64,000 nt of DNA from NCBI GenBank assembly GCA_030248215.1, contig JASANG010003623.1, positions 124,001 to 188,000 of the forward strand, written 5' to 3'. Numbering within the stretch: position 1 is the stretch's first letter; each line of letters begins with the position of its first letter. The translations under genes were made by a program, and so were the position numbers. Positions 12,532-24,892 of this stretch are shown here, one piece after another. The stretch is from Enoplolaimus lenunculus (taxonomy: Eukaryota; Nematoda; Enoplea; Enoplida; Thoracostomopsidae). A model generated the notes under the pieces. It did no database searches and was not told where the DNA came from. It worked only from the letters and a program-made list of their open reading frames with translations.

Positions 12532-12675
12532 CGACAACAACTTATAATCTGAATTATTGTCGACCCAATAATCATTACCCATCATTATGCTTTGGCTGAG
12601 GCGTAGCCTTATAAATAGGATTAAGCTTAGGCTAAGCCTTAAGACATAATTGGGTTATAAGCTGTCGGGCGATGA
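12532..12675. mobile_element. TTAGGC-relic TIR element, family C
   Basis: Left ACCCGACAACAACTTATAAT, right (reverse complement) GCCCGACAGCTTATAACCCA, about 20 bp of inverted similarity. Interior has 'gattaagcttaggctaagcc', where both orientations of the telomere-like unit meet. Lies downstream of the last visible Fezzin-like exon. Confidence 0.5.
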
Positions 12676-12902
12676 TGTGGGGTCGTATTTACCAAAATTG
12701 TTCAAATTTTTCAACCGAATATATCATTAATGTTTTTCCAGCATATTAGCGAACCAAGAGACAGATTTTAAATTTAGTATTAAAAACAAATTAAAAACTT
12801 AGTGCTAAAATTCCGTATTTTCATATTTTGTAAGCAGGCCCCATACTGTGACACTCTCTCCCCATTTTAACATTTCTATTCATTTGTAATATCTTCAACT
12901 TT

Positions 12903-13092
12903 ATACGCGTTTGCTTACTTTTTCTTTGAGCTTAACTTTATCTGCGACAAGTTGATCAACACGATTGAGCAGTCGTTGCCGTTCGTCTTGTAAAGTTTGC
13001 ATTTGCGCAAGTAAACGCTGTTCAGTGGTCGAAGAATCTTTCAGCCGTTGTTTTAGCTCAGTCAATTTGTCTTTCCATTGATTTTCTTTTTC
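12903..13092 (-). CDS. Fezzin-like gene, last visible coiled-coil exon
   Basis: Acceptor gtattgcag. It reads EKENQWKDKLTELKQRLKD, then LLAQMQTLQDERQRLLNRV and DQLVADKVKLKEK: continuous coiled coil. After KEK either a gtaagc donor (exon end 12919) continues the gene or the frame ends V-S-K-R-V-stop at 12901-12903. I found no further minus-strand coiled-coil exon downstream and no clear AATAAA. Confidence 0.75.
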
Positions 13093-16000
13093 CTGCAATA
13101 CACAATGAAAATATTTTCATAACTTAACATTGATGCCCAGTTTCTAGCCCAAGCTCTAGTTTAACAATGAATGATGTCCTCATATTACACATGCGACGCT
13201 AAAATCTAATTTGCCTGAGCAACAATCAAATGTAACCGCAACCACTGATGCCCTTATAACACACAACCTTGGTCAGACCTTTACGCTTGAAACGCTATAC
13301 CAACCTGACAAACTCTTATGATGACTTGTTCGTTTTGTTCCATTGTCGCCCGTAAATTTGTCAGTTCGTTTTCTTTTTCCCTGAGGACAGTCTGAAAGTT
13401 AACAAACCGGGTTCACAAAAAAAACCTGTGCTGAACCATTTGCGCAGTTTAAAATTTCAGCCGAAACCGAAAATCCCAGAAGCACAGCCGTATTTTTGTT
13501 CAGTGGCAATTTTTTGGAATGAAAACACGCCAAATAAGTGATCGGAGTCCTTGGATAACTATTATAGGAGGCTAATGCAGCGTTTTAATGAAATTAAATA
13601 TAAACAGTAAATCATTGCTAGCAACTCCGGAAACACGATGTTAAACTGAGGTTTACACGGAACTAAATTACAGTTGGATATTGCATCAACCAAGATATAA
13701 ATGTATCAATTCATTAGGTATCCTTTTTAATTTCGCTGAGGTATTTAATTTATTTAGCGAACTTTAGTAACCATGTCTGCTTTATGTCATGGAAGTGCAT
13801 AGAGTCTACAATTACAATTAGACAAGTACTGATCGGGGTGGCAACAAGGGTTCGGATTCGGATGTGAAAAAGCCGAATCCAAACATCGAATCCAACAATG
13901 TTCGGCAATATGTTTTTATTTCGAAAAAATAACTTGTTATATAAATTAATATTTTTTGTTTCAGGTCACAAATCTTAGAACTGAGGTCGAGCGCGAAATA
14001 TATTAACGTGTAAAAGTTATGCGGCTGGCATTGCGTTGCAATCCTGAAACAAATTATAGATGTATATGAAATTTTGCAACTTTCAAGCTTCGGATTCGGA
14101 TTCAGCAAATTACCAACGGATTCAGATTTGGACAAAAATTTCAGTAATATTTTTAACCAAAGTGCACTCTCTATCCGCTCGTTTGGCTACAGGTAAGCAA
14201 CGAATAGCATGTAATCAATGCTAACCTCTTTCATTTCACATGAATGTCACAGGAATTCCGCCACTTAAAAGTGAAATGCAAGACGCGGGGCAAATCGAAC
14301 GCGCAAAATACGTTGAATTTTAAACCTCATAATTTAATGGGTCAAACGTTACCAGATCTGCTAGCAACTTCTATAGGATTACGTGGTACACACATCGGAG
14401 AATACAGACTCTACTGATAGATGCTAACCTCTAAATCCATTACGCCCGAATCTGATGGCGATGGTGTTACTTGAACACCAGACGACGAATGCCGACTACT
14501 TGTCGCTTCACCAGATGGTGGTGAAAAGCTTGAGCTGCCAACTCGGCTATGATCAGTTGTAGTTTGGTGTAAAATAGGTGGAGTATGATAAAAGTTTGAC
14601 GAAGCTGCCACACTTTTGGCCGAAACTTGCGCCGAAGCAAGAGTGGTTTGAGGTGCCTGAATAGTGTATGACGCATCACTTGCTGGTTGAGTATATGGCA
14701 CAGAATACAACGGATTATTGGCAACATTATGCAGCGAACCGCCTGTGGAATATAGTCCGCTTGAAAGTTTAGGTTGGCTGGATTCAGTAGAAACGGGCTG
14801 TTCAAGATAAAGATTACCCCCAGCTGGTATAGAACTAGAATTATTACGAGTTTGACTATGTGAACGTGGTTGGCGACCAGTATTTGAGCTTCCGAAATGA
14901 TAATTTGGTGTTTGAAAATCCTGTTGGTTGAAATCTGAGTTAAATTCATTTGATTGAATCCTGTTGCTATTTTCACCAGAGTAACGATACCGTTGCTGTT
15001 TATGATTAGCCGGAAGTTCATTTTGAAAATTATAATAACGATTGTCGTTGGTTTGTTGGTCATTTTGTTCACGGTTGAAACTGTTCGAGGCATAACCCGA
15101 AGCGCCGTCTTTTATGGCAGTAGTTGAATGATGCCGCGTTTGAGTATACGGCCCACGAGTTGCGGTTTGAAACTGACACGCGGTAGGTATTTGCTGCTCA
15201 TGATAGCCAGCAGCTGGCCCATCCCGACTTGCTGAGCAGCGCGAACTTGAGCCCGAGCCAGAATTGTATCGTTGAGGAAATTGACCAGAAGCAACACTAG
15301 CAGGCGTTGACGAAATCCCTCCATACCTAATTGAAGAACTCTGCGGCGAATAGGAAACAACAGCGGTTCCAGTAGGCTTCGATTGGCTGTTTCCTCTTGG
15401 CAGTGTTCCAATTGCGTTACTAAGCCCAGAAGTAGACTGTTTTTGCTGATATTCATTAACTTTTATTGAGTCTCCTGCGAAGCTTAACATCATGGGTACA
15501 TCGTAATCGCTTGTTAACGACGAATTGTTACTTCCACCGTTGTCACCATTAACAACAACTTCGCTCGTGATACCACCGCCACCACTTTTGTTAATGATAT
15601 CAGCGTGGAATTTATGTTGCAACTGATATGTGGTAGAGTCACAGTGTTGAGCATAGCGCGTTTGTTTCGAGCTCGATGCAAGAGGCCGAATAATTCTTGA
15701 TTCTGATAATTTCGCCGGCGACGTTAACTCCAGCTCAGAGTTGCCATGAATTGTACCGTCGGTATAGTAACCTGTATTCAATTGATTATTAGCTTTGTTA
15801 TTTGTCAAATATTCCGATTCGAACGAAGAATTAACATTTCGATTGGAAGCGGCAGCGTAATCAATTGTTAAATCAATACTATTAGTAACATCGTTACCTT
15901 TGTACATATTGACATTTCGGTTCGGCCCCAACGGCGTGATAGGGTCAAACAAAAGTGACCGGTGACTTGCACTCCGATGATCTGGTAGTCTCTCAACAGA

Positions 16001-19000
16001 ATGTCGAGAATGCTTATACGAATCACTCGCTAGATCTTGAAGTGCAAGTTCTAAGCAGTCTAGTCCACTTGGATTAGATGATAATTTAAAATCAGATCCA
16101 GTGTTGCGGTTATTTAGCCGTGGTTGAACTGCGTTGTTCACTGATAACGTACTCCCGTTGCGAGAATTCGATGACGCTACGCTGGTTGGAGTTGGCCCAC
16201 TAGAATTTCGTGATCCTTGTCGCGCGGGCGCCGGACGACACGCAATCGGGCGAATCACTTTAGAGTCTGGCTGAAATTAAATTAAACATGCTTTGTCGAC
16301 GTGTGTCTGCGTAGACACGCGCATTCAAACAAACCCCCAAAACTGAACAATTTTGTATTGAGATTTGGCAATAAAATCAATTTCGCTTCTAGCTCATTTC
16401 GCTTGGAAGCTTTTTTCACCATGGTAAATATAACGCTGTCTAACATCAGAAATTTCTGAATCCCATTTTATTTTTAATTTTCACTCCCCAGAAAAATACC
16501 ATACGGTATTCTAACTTGCACAATAAGTCTACCATATGGTATTTTACTCGTTATAGCATTTTTAGCTACCGCAGTAAAATACCGTGTGCTCTTTTTACTC
16601 TCACAGTAAATCTATCATACTGTTTTACTCTTAATATAAAATTTTCGCTCCCCAACCACATTTTTGTTGACCACCTTATGACCCCCTTCTTTTTTGGGCT
16701 TGGCAAGCAAACTTTGTTGTTCATAGCTTTTAGCGGAGTTCCCGCCGTGTCACTCAAACCAACCACAGTTTTACTCAGTCGACAATTCCTCTTTAGCTGC
16801 AAGTTAATGCATCGGAAACATTTTCGTTTCAGTGATATGGGCAAACAACCCGATTGGTCTATTGCATCAACAAACATTGCCATTTGAACTTACAGTCATA
16901 TTTTCCGTAAATCATGCCATCAATACGGAACAATGATGCAGTTCCACAAAAAACTTCAGCATTAGTTGCCCAAACGGAATTGAATTTTAACAAAACGCCG
17001 CTTAGTACCTTAACAGCTCATACGTGTACACCTCGTTTGGTATTTTGCTAAACATGATGTCTATCGTGTCTACACAGCCTTGATTATAAATGCTTTATGT
17101 GTTAAATTTTGCTGCTTGTAAGCATTAAGTAACTGCCGCATTACCTGAACACAAACTACACCACTTTGAGCAATAAAATTAGCTGGTTTGCAAACTTCTG
17201 GAAGCGCGTTCGCTGTCTTATCAATAATTGATGGTCCATTGTAATGTATGTTTTGCAAATGGTGTTGCTGTTGTTGTTGATGATGTTGCTCGCGTTTAAG
17301 TTGTCTCCTCGCATGTTGCTCTGCGATCATATTAAGCTCAGCGTAAGTTGAATTGTCGGAAGTACGATAAAGTGTTGCTGCAGGTTCATGTTGCTGCACA
17401 GATCGCTTAAAATCGTGCCTGTATGCTACGACCGGTTTATCGAGGCCTAAAATAAATAAGTCTGTCCACCATCAACGTTCAGTTTACAACCTGTGATCAA
17501 GTTCAAGTATTTTCTTTACACCCGTTACAAATGCTTAACACAATAAGTCTTGCGACAAAAAAACCTTTCCGTACTTGCAGGGCCGAAGCAGCCACCCCAT
17601 ACCCCCATTTGGTGGCGCCCAAAAAAGGGACCACCACCCAAACAAGATTTTAAACGAAAAATTTCAAAAATATTTTGATGGTCGTAAGGGAGCTTGAACC
17701 CGGAATATTTTTGTTGTGGGCTCCCACAACAGCGTGCTTCGGCAATCCATGCTCGCCTAAGAAGGATTGCAACCAACCTACAAAATAAACAGATAGGGGA
17801 TTAAAAAAACTACATGGAATACAACAAATCAGTATTTTTTCGCTAATTTTTATCCGCAAATCTAACTCTACGTTTCTTTCGTTAAACACTATTAATTTGT
17901 CAATCTTAGAAATATATGGATACAAAAATTTAGCAAGTTTGCTAGAACTAGGGGCGCCATTATTGATTAAAGTTTAGAAGTATAAATTTTTGACGCCAAA
18001 TATAAACTATGATTGGGGGACACTGGGACAGGGACAGAAAAAACCGGTCGTGTGCAAGTCGCAAAATTTTTTCCGGTTTGAGGATGCCCACTTCAACCTT
18101 CACCCCTTCTCTAATTAATAGTTAGTATTATGTATAGGATCTAATATCAATCCAGGATTCGAATCGCAGCCTCATGGATGGAAAGCGTTTACGCTCAGCT
18201 ATAGGAGCTTGATGCTCGATCCCGATGGAAGTGTAACGTCTTGTGGACAGTTTTCAATCCGCATTCGCATAGTTCTTTCTAAACGCTACGCATACAATAA
18301 TCGTTTTGTTAAAGTCACCGCAGAGTGCCACGACAACATTGCGCAGCCCTCTGGCTTCGCTCCATAGGTTCCAACAATTTGACAGAGATCTTGTAATTGT
18401 GACAATAGTTAGTCAAGTTTCTGCGGAAAGACGCATTATTACCTTCGCCAGTCGAACGAGATAACATCGTCATTGGTTTATTAGTAATATTCGGACTATT
18501 TCCAATCAAAGTGTTCATTGGTAGCGCTCGGTTAGCGGCTCGACGTTGACATGGACTGCGTGTGTTGTTTTCTTTGATTTGATTGGTCGAATTTATACCG
18601 ACTTCTCCATACTGGATTTGCTCTAAAATTCAGATTTACTCGGATTAATAACACGACTAAGAATTTCAGTCTCGATAAGTATCAGTTTTAAGTTGGTCTC
18701 GGGCTCGATTTCGGTTTTCGAGTCTCGCTAGGTTTGCAAACCGAGACCAAAAGGAAAATTGAAACCGCTAGAAAACAGCCTTTTTAGCCTCCGTTTTCAG
18801 TCTCGGAACTGTCTACCACGGCGGCAACTACGGATATCTTTTTGACGCTTCGCCCAAAATTTTTTAGATAGCATGATTCGAATCCACACAAAATCTTAAT
18901 TGTTTCATTGGGACATTTCAATTTTTAAAATCGGGTACGAGATATATACCCTCGCCTCGGTCGCAAAGTTTTTAAAACGTAATTTTATTAACTCCTGGTT

Positions 19001-21227
19001 GCCTATGCTCTTCTGCAAATTTTAAATGCTGGGTACGCGTGCGGGCTGTTATATCTACAGGTGCGTAGCTAACTCGCCTTGCTAAAGGGGGTAAAACATT
19101 TTCAGGAAGAACATACAACGGTTTCGATGTTTTACAAGCAAGGTTGAAAATTTCTAGGGGGGGTGCAAGCAACGTTGAAAACTTCCCGGAGAGAGGACAA
19201 AATTCGTCTAGCGGACGCAGAGTATATCTACGCACGTTAAATTAAACTACCTAAGGTATAAATAGCACGACGATTGTTAGCTGAATCGTTCGACGATGGT
19301 CTGTACTGGTTGTTGCTGTTGTTGTTGTAAGCAGGTATTTGTTGTTCAATGGAATTCTTTTTTGACGGACCATTATGGTTCCTAGCGTTGGTACTAACCC
19401 CCGAAATGCAACCTGTTTTTGACAGAGGCCATATTTTGTGAAATTGCTGACTGAAACTATTGCAGCGTTCTTCACGTTGATGTGTTTGAAATTTGGTACT
19501 CGCATCGTTGCTTGATTTGGTTGACTTGCCAGCTTTGCTTGATGCTGTTCTCTAAAATCATGAGTACTTCAATTAGCAGTAGGCAGATGTCGAATACTTA
19601 TACGGTATTTCTTGTTTGTTGGCGAATCATAAATTTACCTCCCACATTTACAGCCGTTATTAGAGGGGCGTGCAAGCAGTATCGCCGTGGGCCGTTTCGA
19701 AACAATTCCCTTGCATTCGTCAAATTATTTTTCATATCATTTAATCAATTACACAGTCAAGATTTCATTTCGGAAGGGTATAAAATCTCATCAACAATTT
19801 TTAACCTCAAAAAGTATCTTGCAGTTTAAATACTGTAAATGTTGTTAAAAAATTGTTTTTTTTATTTTCTCGGGACAAAACATATATCCTCTATCAATCC
19901 TCTTGCATACACAAATGGTATTTGTTGTGTGTTCGTTGCTACGAAAATCTTCCTGATCCCTGTACAATCATCTTGCCCGGTTTAGGTAATCCGGAATACG
20001 GCGCTCGAGCATTCAGAGTTTACTTTTAATTTTAATATTACCAAAACGATATTCATTTTAGCAAGCTGTTCATAGATTTGTATATCAAGGCATGTCCCGA
20101 TTTTGAACGATAATCAGTTTTGAAAACTTAATCGCCACATTTAAATTATAATGGCTGAGATATACCACAACTATAAAAAACAAGTCGTGTTTTCAGGTTG
20201 ACTGGCGTGAAAACCGAAAACAAACAGTATCTAAATTGACTGACTATTGGTATATACGTCAAAAAATCAAACTTGTTAGTAAAATTAAATTCGTGGTGAA
20301 ATGACATAACCTTTGGCCAATTGAACCCAATTTTAGCCGGTAAGATTAACAGAAAAAGCTCCGAGACCGCAGCCATAATTGAGCCAGTGGGGTCAGCTCC
20401 CTCTATAAAAATTTTGAGCTCCTGGAAAAGTTACAATTCCGGTTGTATTATTAACAAGTAATCTTTACATGCTCCTGTTTGAATTTTTTAAGCCCCACAC
20501 CCAGCTTTTCGAGCAAGCTACGGGCCTCAAAAAGACTCCTTTCGTTTAAGCCCCACCCCCAGCTTTTCGAGCAAGCTACGGGCCTCAAAAAGACTTCTTT
20601 CGTTCAAGCCCCACCCCCAGCTTTTCGAGCAAGCTACGGGCCTCAAAAAGACTCCTTTCGTTCAAGCCCCACCCCCAGCTTTTCGAGCAAGCTACGGGCC
20701 TCAAAAAGACTCCTTTCGTTCAACGTATTACACTTAAAATCCAAACAGAAAATGTGCTAAAATACTACTTTAGACTTATCATTTCCACCATTTTATAATT
20801 AAAACAATCTAACCTACCTTATCGCCGTTTTGCAATTGAGCATTAGCGTAAGAAACAGCGTTTGCGTTTGACGAGGTACAGACTGATCGTTGAGCAGTAG
20901 AAGGTATCCGATATACCGCGGCCACATCATAGTGATTTTCTTGAACCGCGCGTATCGATGGTGAATTATAAATCATGTTTGAATTTTGACAATTTTCAAT
21001 TAATTCTGGTTCACACGAAGTTGAAGAAGTGCTGACTGTCTGCAAATTTGAGGGAATATAATTGCACGGCGCCTCAGAAACTGGTCGACTCGAATAACGA
21101 TTGGCAGCGTCAGCTTCACGATGGAGTTGTGAAATCCAAACTTTGGTATGTTCGCTATTTGCACTAAAGTCATTATCATATTCGTCGTCCGCGTCGCATA
21201 ATACTATATCAATTGGTGTTGGGTCGG
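12903..21227 (-). CDS. Fezzin/LZTS-family scaffold protein, at least 7 exons
   Basis: Exons in transcript order: 21227-20818, 19551-19251, 18622-18443, 17446-17145, 16270-14429, 13391-13305, 13092-12919 (or to the stop at 12903-12901). Phases 2/0, 0/1, 2/1, 2/0, 0/0, 0/0, 0 agree at every junction. The protein is Ser/Asn/Gln-rich. Three landmarks match vertebrate LZTS1-3 in order: KVIRPIACRPAP (LZTS has an IRPTAFKPV-type motif), FDPITPLGP (LZTS has LDPLVTPVGP), then a coiled coil entered through 'MDLE/TVLREKENELTNLR' and running to 'VADKVKLKEK', aligned with the start of the Fez1 domain. LZTS proteins are cytoplasmic/postsynaptic scaffolds that bind Shank and SPAR-type partners; neuronal function here is inference. 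The coiled coil is shorter than the usual Fez1 domain: either the TAA at 12901-12903 ends the protein or the donor gtaagc after KEK leads to exons I cannot find. More 5' exons are probable (see 37565 and 43116). Confidence 0.72.
13305..13391 (-). CDS. Fezzin-like gene, first coiled-coil exon
   Basis: Acceptor aactttcag, donor CAG|gttgg. Twenty-nine codons, TVLREKENELTNLRATMEQ then NEQVIIRVCQ: a leucine/isoleucine heptad helix with charged faces, aligned with the beginning of the Fez1 coiled coil. Phase 0 on both sides. Too short to show as a long ORF. Confidence 0.75.
14429..16270 (-). CDS. Fezzin-like gene, large central exon (614 codons)
   Basis: Acceptor atttcag at 16271-16273; donor GAG|gttagc after MDLE. 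It opens PDSKVIRPIACRPAP, corresponding to the RP-A-x-KP motif of LZTS proteins. At about codon 108 (+ strand 15918-15950) it has LLFDPITPLGP, closely matching the LZTS LDPLVTPVGP block. The rest is Ser/Asn/Gln/Thr-rich and looks disordered, with many candidate SP/TP phosphosites, ending SPSDSGVMDLE, which leads into the coiled coil. Two overlapping minus-strand ORFs in other frames (14467-15093, 15112-15456) are shadows. The exon is much longer than the matching region of vertebrate LZTS, through low-complexity insertions. Confidence 0.8.
17145..17446 (-). CDS. Fezzin-like gene, Gln/His-rich exon
   Basis: Acceptor attttag, donor CAG|gtaatg. It encodes LDKPVVAYRHDFKRS, a charged helix-like stretch with ARRQLKREQHH and a Q5HH run, then KPANFIAQSGVVCVQ. 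The join to the next exon gives VCVQ/PDSKVIRPIACRP, placing the IRP motif directly at an exon boundary. Confidence 0.7.
18151..18210 (-). other. tRNA-like (SINE-type) sequence, minus strand
   Basis: On the minus strand 'agctcctatagctgagcg' (A box) and 'gcgattcgaatcctgg' (B box) at tRNA spacing, similar to the module in the TTAA elements but without their TIRs. A tRNA-derived relic within a Fezzin-like intron. Confidence 0.5.
18443..18622 (-). CDS. Fezzin-like gene, short linker exon
   Basis: Acceptor aattttag, donor GAAG|gtaata. The reading is EQIQYGEVGINSTNQIKEN, then a basic patch SPCQRRAANRALP, then NTLIGNSPNITNKPMTM and SRSTGE. Phase 2 in, phase 1 out, matching both neighbours. No recognised domain. 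Confidence 0.65.
19057..19215. mobile_element. CAGGCCCGTAGCC-family relic in a Fezzin-like intron
   Basis: 'caggtgcgtagctaactcgc' at the left, 'gaaaatttctagggggggtg' inside, and 'agcggacgcagag' at the right. It lies in the intron between the exons at 19251 and 18622. Confidence 0.55.
19251..19551 (-). CDS. Fezzin-like gene, Ser/Asn-rich exon
   Basis: Acceptor gattttag and donor TTAG|gtagtt. One hundred codons: RTASSKAGKSTKSSNDAST at the start and YNNNSNNQYRPSSNDSANN near the end. Low complexity, basic at the N-side. It leaves one base (G) that joins AG of the next exon to make Glu. The ORF visible in another frame (starting MRVPNFKHINV) is a shadow. Confidence 0.65.
20490..20721. repeat. Four 58-bp tandem units
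   Basis: Units start at 20490, 20548, 20606 and 20664: AAGCCCCACCCCCAGCTTTT then CGAGCAAGCTACGGGCCTC and AAAAAGACTCCTTTCGTTC. Only a few substitutions separate them. Located in the Fezzin-like intron between exons 20818 and 19551. The apparent 93-codon ORF through it is a by-product. Confidence 0.92.
20818..21227 (-). CDS. Fezzin-like gene, acidic exon
   Basis: Acceptor tttttag and donor AAG|gtaggt. It encodes 136 codons beginning DPTPIDIVLCDADDEYDND, then Ser/Thr/Asn-rich sequence ending QLQNGDK. The first two bases complete a codon; the upstream candidate exon ending at 37565 supplies the missing base (C), giving Pro. No known domain. Confidence 0.7.
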
Positions 21228-21510
21228 CTAAAAAATAAAGATATGTTTGATAAATAACTAGCCAAAGTGGATTCAAATATAGGGTCAAAGAAAGATTTCA
21301 GTTGAGTTAGGGTTATCGAGTGGTTGTTAACCTTAGTTTATGACATATTTTGTCACCCGGCGGAATTCTATATTGCGAACGGCGCATTAAAACCATAAAA
21401 GTTTCGCTAAACTTTAAATAAACCATTGCCGAAATTGATTATCGTAGGCGGACCAACGCTTGCGTGCGAATCACGTGAGAAGCTGAACGTCATTTTAGTG
21501 CTGTCAAATC

Positions 21511-21781
21511 TTAACCCCTTCTCACATTGAGTTGCCTATAGGCAACTCAGCGCAGTGTATATACGTTAAATAGTATATATCGCACCGTGTTCAACAATTG
21601 CAACACGTATACATGGTACTAAATCACCATAAGGCGTGAGAGCCCCCTTGGGCTCGAGCGTCAAGCTCATATAGCTGAGTGGTTATGGTATACGCCCCCC
21701 ACTCCAGTCACTGGAGTTCGAATCCTAGCATAAAAGTAGGTCTCAGGGGAAATAGAAAATATTCATGTGAGAAAGGGTTAA
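21511..21781. mobile_element. piggyBac-like MITE with tRNA-like module
   Basis: TTAA on both edges; inverted ends CCCCTTCTCACAT / CCCTTTCTCACAT directly inside. TTAA targets and CCC-starting ends are the piggyBac hallmark. Contains the palindrome GAGTTGCCTATAGGCAACTC next to the left end and a tRNA-like segment (21664-21729). In the intergenic or intronic stretch upstream of the exon at 21227. Confidence 0.85.
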
Positions 21782-22448
21782 CACAAAATTTTGGTTTTAA
21801 CCTTCGTTTGGAAGCATGGCCTGGGCGGTGTTCTTGGGTGCTCCAGTGACTACGCCATTATTTAGTTAAGTTATAAACAACATCCGTGAGATATAAAATG
21901 AACCACGAACCATTTGAGACACTTCAGAAGCCAAAAAAAAGTCACACAAACAATCACTCAAAGTCAAAACTCATCGCGGCGTTCGATAAAAACGTTTGAG
22001 TGGAAAGCTTTCAAGAAAGACAACACATCTCGTAACTCTATTATGCACCCCAGAGCAACCGCATCATGTAAGCAGACCATATTTAAACGTCAAGCAATAA
22101 TTGTTTTTGCCATCAAATTTATTACACATGAGATTCTTTCATTGAATTTCTGCCAGCGGCAGTCACTTGGGGTATGGCGGGGGAACGGTCACCCCTCTCT
22201 CCGAAATTTTTCGCAGTTAAATTTTTAGAATAAATGCGATTTTATTACATGGTCAAAAACTATAATCTAAATGCCTGCCCCTCGCCGAAGAAAAATCTTG
22301 GGACCGCCAATGATTTCTACATATATGATTCCGAAGAAAGTTTCTTAGCATTGTATAATGCGTAAATGTGGACTGAAAGAACTGATTGAACTACTAATAA
22401 CGGTTACGCTGTATTAATCGAGCGGCGCCGTGAGTCAGCTAAATATTA

Positions 22449-22675
22449 GGCTTGCACTATACATATTTTGACATGCGGCGACGTCCAACACCCGCACGGT
22501 GCCGTCCGTCACCGTGCGGTATCGTACTCAAATAACTCACGTACGACAACGTATGGTGACGGACGGCGCCGGACAGGTGACGGACAGCGCTGTACGGGTG
22601 ACGCACGGTGACGGACGGCGCCGTACGGGTGACGCACGGTGACGGACGGTGCCGGATGTGAAGTATAGCGCAACC
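22449..22675. mobile_element. PIF/Harbinger-like MITE
   Basis: Left GGCTTGCACTATAC, right GTATAGCGCAACC. Internal CCGTCACCGTGCGG and GGTGACGGACGGCGCCG units in opposite orientations as in the 5326 copy, with only a few units. Confidence 0.75.
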
Positions 22676-24478
22676 TTTATTTTGATACTACCCACGTGGC
22701 GTAGGGTCGTGCGGCGAATAAAACTCAATTAATTTTCGATAAAATATCTCAATAAACAATTGCGTAGCGACGATTACAATTGAGAAGATCCTAAAAATCA
22801 CGAGTAACAATAAAGGGTGCAGTTTTAAAGAATTCGCAAATGAAGCGAGCGAGAAAGGTTGAAACTGTTTTAAAATAGATGCTTGGTGTTAAAATTAAAC
22901 CTTTGAAGTTTGTATGTGTTTGAAGACGTAATTCAATCGATAGATTGATGAGAAACTCAAATATGCAAAAAATTTCAAAATCTCACCGTATTTGGTAACC
23001 ACCGGCTGACGGCGGCTAACGGAAAAGACCATAAAAATAGCACCAGCCTGTCAGAGGAGTGTTGCACAAATCACATTAATCCATATTATTGACGAATGAA
23101 AACTGTTTTCAAATAGCCTAAGTTTATATCTGAATGCACATCTCATCTCAAATTGATAAATTGAATCGTTCTAAATATTAACCCAAAAAAGAAACACTAT
23201 ATACTCTCCCGGATATAGAACCAAACGCTCGAAACCGTTTCATCCAAAGGTTCATACAAGGAGGGGGTTAGGGAGATACATTCATCTACTCGAAATTTGT
23301 GGACGACACTTGACAAAGGGGTTTTTATAAGCTGTAAAATGAACCTACAGTGGTCGAAAAAATTAAGCGTAACTTGTTCCTCTGAAACTGAGACCTTTGG
23401 CTTACCATGCGCCTAATTTTATTTGTAAATATTTGAAACCACACAAAAAAACGTAATATAAACGGTGTGGCAAAACGGAAGTCACGCCTCTGGTGTTCTC
23501 TCAATCAACACATGAATAATTTTCTGTGTAGTGAAAAAACCATTCTAAACACAACGCTTATGTACTGTCTAAAGGGCCTATATCCTTCACAAAAACATGA
23601 AAAAATGAGATAATATATCCCTTCTTGAAATTCTGACAACACAAGTAAAAAGCAATTTGAACAGATTTAAAGCCTGCATCCTCGAAGTCATGAAACGTCT
23701 TACACAAGGTTATACCCTTCCAAATTGAAACCCTGATTGCACACCTGTCTGTGTGTCTGCCGCTAGGTTGGTTGCTGGCATATAGTAGTGCGTTCTTTAC
23801 AAAAATTGAAATAATGTTAACTGAGGCAAGTTTTTTTACTTATCTCAAGTATATACGATCGGAACCGGTGAGTCGTTTAATAAGAAACGTGAGCAACTTT
23901 ACGATCCAATAATATTTGTTTCAGCCATGTTGCAGCTATTATTTTCAGCTTAGAGTGTATAATACTTAACAAGAGTGTGGCAACTTTGTGGGCTGCGCAT
24001 GGTACAAATACAAAATGTACCAGCACGCGTAGCGTTTTTACCCGATCCCACCCTTATTTAGGAAAGGGTCGATTTCAGTGTTAATGCCCGTTTAATTACT
24101 TTTCTCATTTAAAAATATAAATGGAGATGTATGGAGATATAGGATTGTAACGTGTTTATACTGTTTATTGAAAGTTTTGACCACACCTAAGTCGGGGGGG
24201 GGGGGAGGTTGGCCAAAAATGCAACGCGCGCTGGGTACACTCTTTTCAACACAGAATGTACTTAGTTGTATACTCTTCTCCATCATATATACACTTTTGT
24301 TTTCAATGAGTATGAAAATGTCAACATATAATTTAGCTATGGGATTGACAAATTGTCCTGACTGTGACTATTCGCATTTTTAGCAATAGTTTCCGTGTAA
24401 AATTATGTACCTAAGTTCGTCTGAAGGATAGGAAAATATATTTGAGTGGGCAACCAAGAGTCCAACAGAAGCAAAATA

Positions 24479-24670
24479 CAGGCCCGTAGTCAGATCACTC
24501 TGCTAAAGGAGAGACTAAAAAGTTTTCAGTAGGGGCATACAAAGATTTTCAATGACTTAAAGTTTTCAAGAGGGACATACAAAGATTTTCGATGACTTAC
24601 AAGCAAAATTGATAATTTTTAGGGGGCAAAATTTTTACAGGGGCTGCTTCCTCCTGGCTGCGGACCCGAT
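24479..24670. mobile_element. CAGGCCCGTAGCC-family MITE with internal duplication
   Basis: CAGGCCCGTAGTCAGATCAC ... GGCTGCGGACCCG. The block 'ggcatacaaagattttc' / 'ggacatacaaagattttc' with 'gatgactta' is present twice, so this copy gained an internal tandem duplication of about 50 bp. Confidence 0.7.
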
Positions 24671-24892
24671 AAAATGGTGAAGATAAGCTCTCAAGTGAAG
24701 CGATCGAAAAGCCAGACACAATTTTATCACCCAATCTCTGGCGATCCAATCTCTATATCAGCTTTCGGCTTTGTAATTCATACCAAAGGAGCAGGTTTAT
24801 AAGAATATGTCATGCATCAGCACCGTGTCACCACATTCTACATCAACAGCATTAAGAAATGCTCATTGTGAGTGTGTTACGAGCAATTAACC

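Larger units (their letters stand above)
8832..12902. other. Intergenic stretch between the two convergent genes
   Basis: Holds family A, B and C TTAGGC-bearing elements and AT-rich filler. The ORF at 10049-10375 (minus) covers a repeat end (AGAAATTTCTGGATCC) and has no other support. 9360-9490 is rich in gtcg/cgac words resembling family C ends. Confidence 0.5.

Noticed and set aside
14467-15456. Two minus-strand ORFs of 208 and 114 codons
   Set aside because: They are other frames of the 614-codon Fezzin-like exon, whose frame has splice sites and LZTS motifs.
16516-16887. Overlapping ORFs on both strands in a Fezzin-like intron
   Set aside because: They lie between exons 17145 and 16270. 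Composition is ordinary and the region is rich in 'taccatatggtatttta'-type palindromes.
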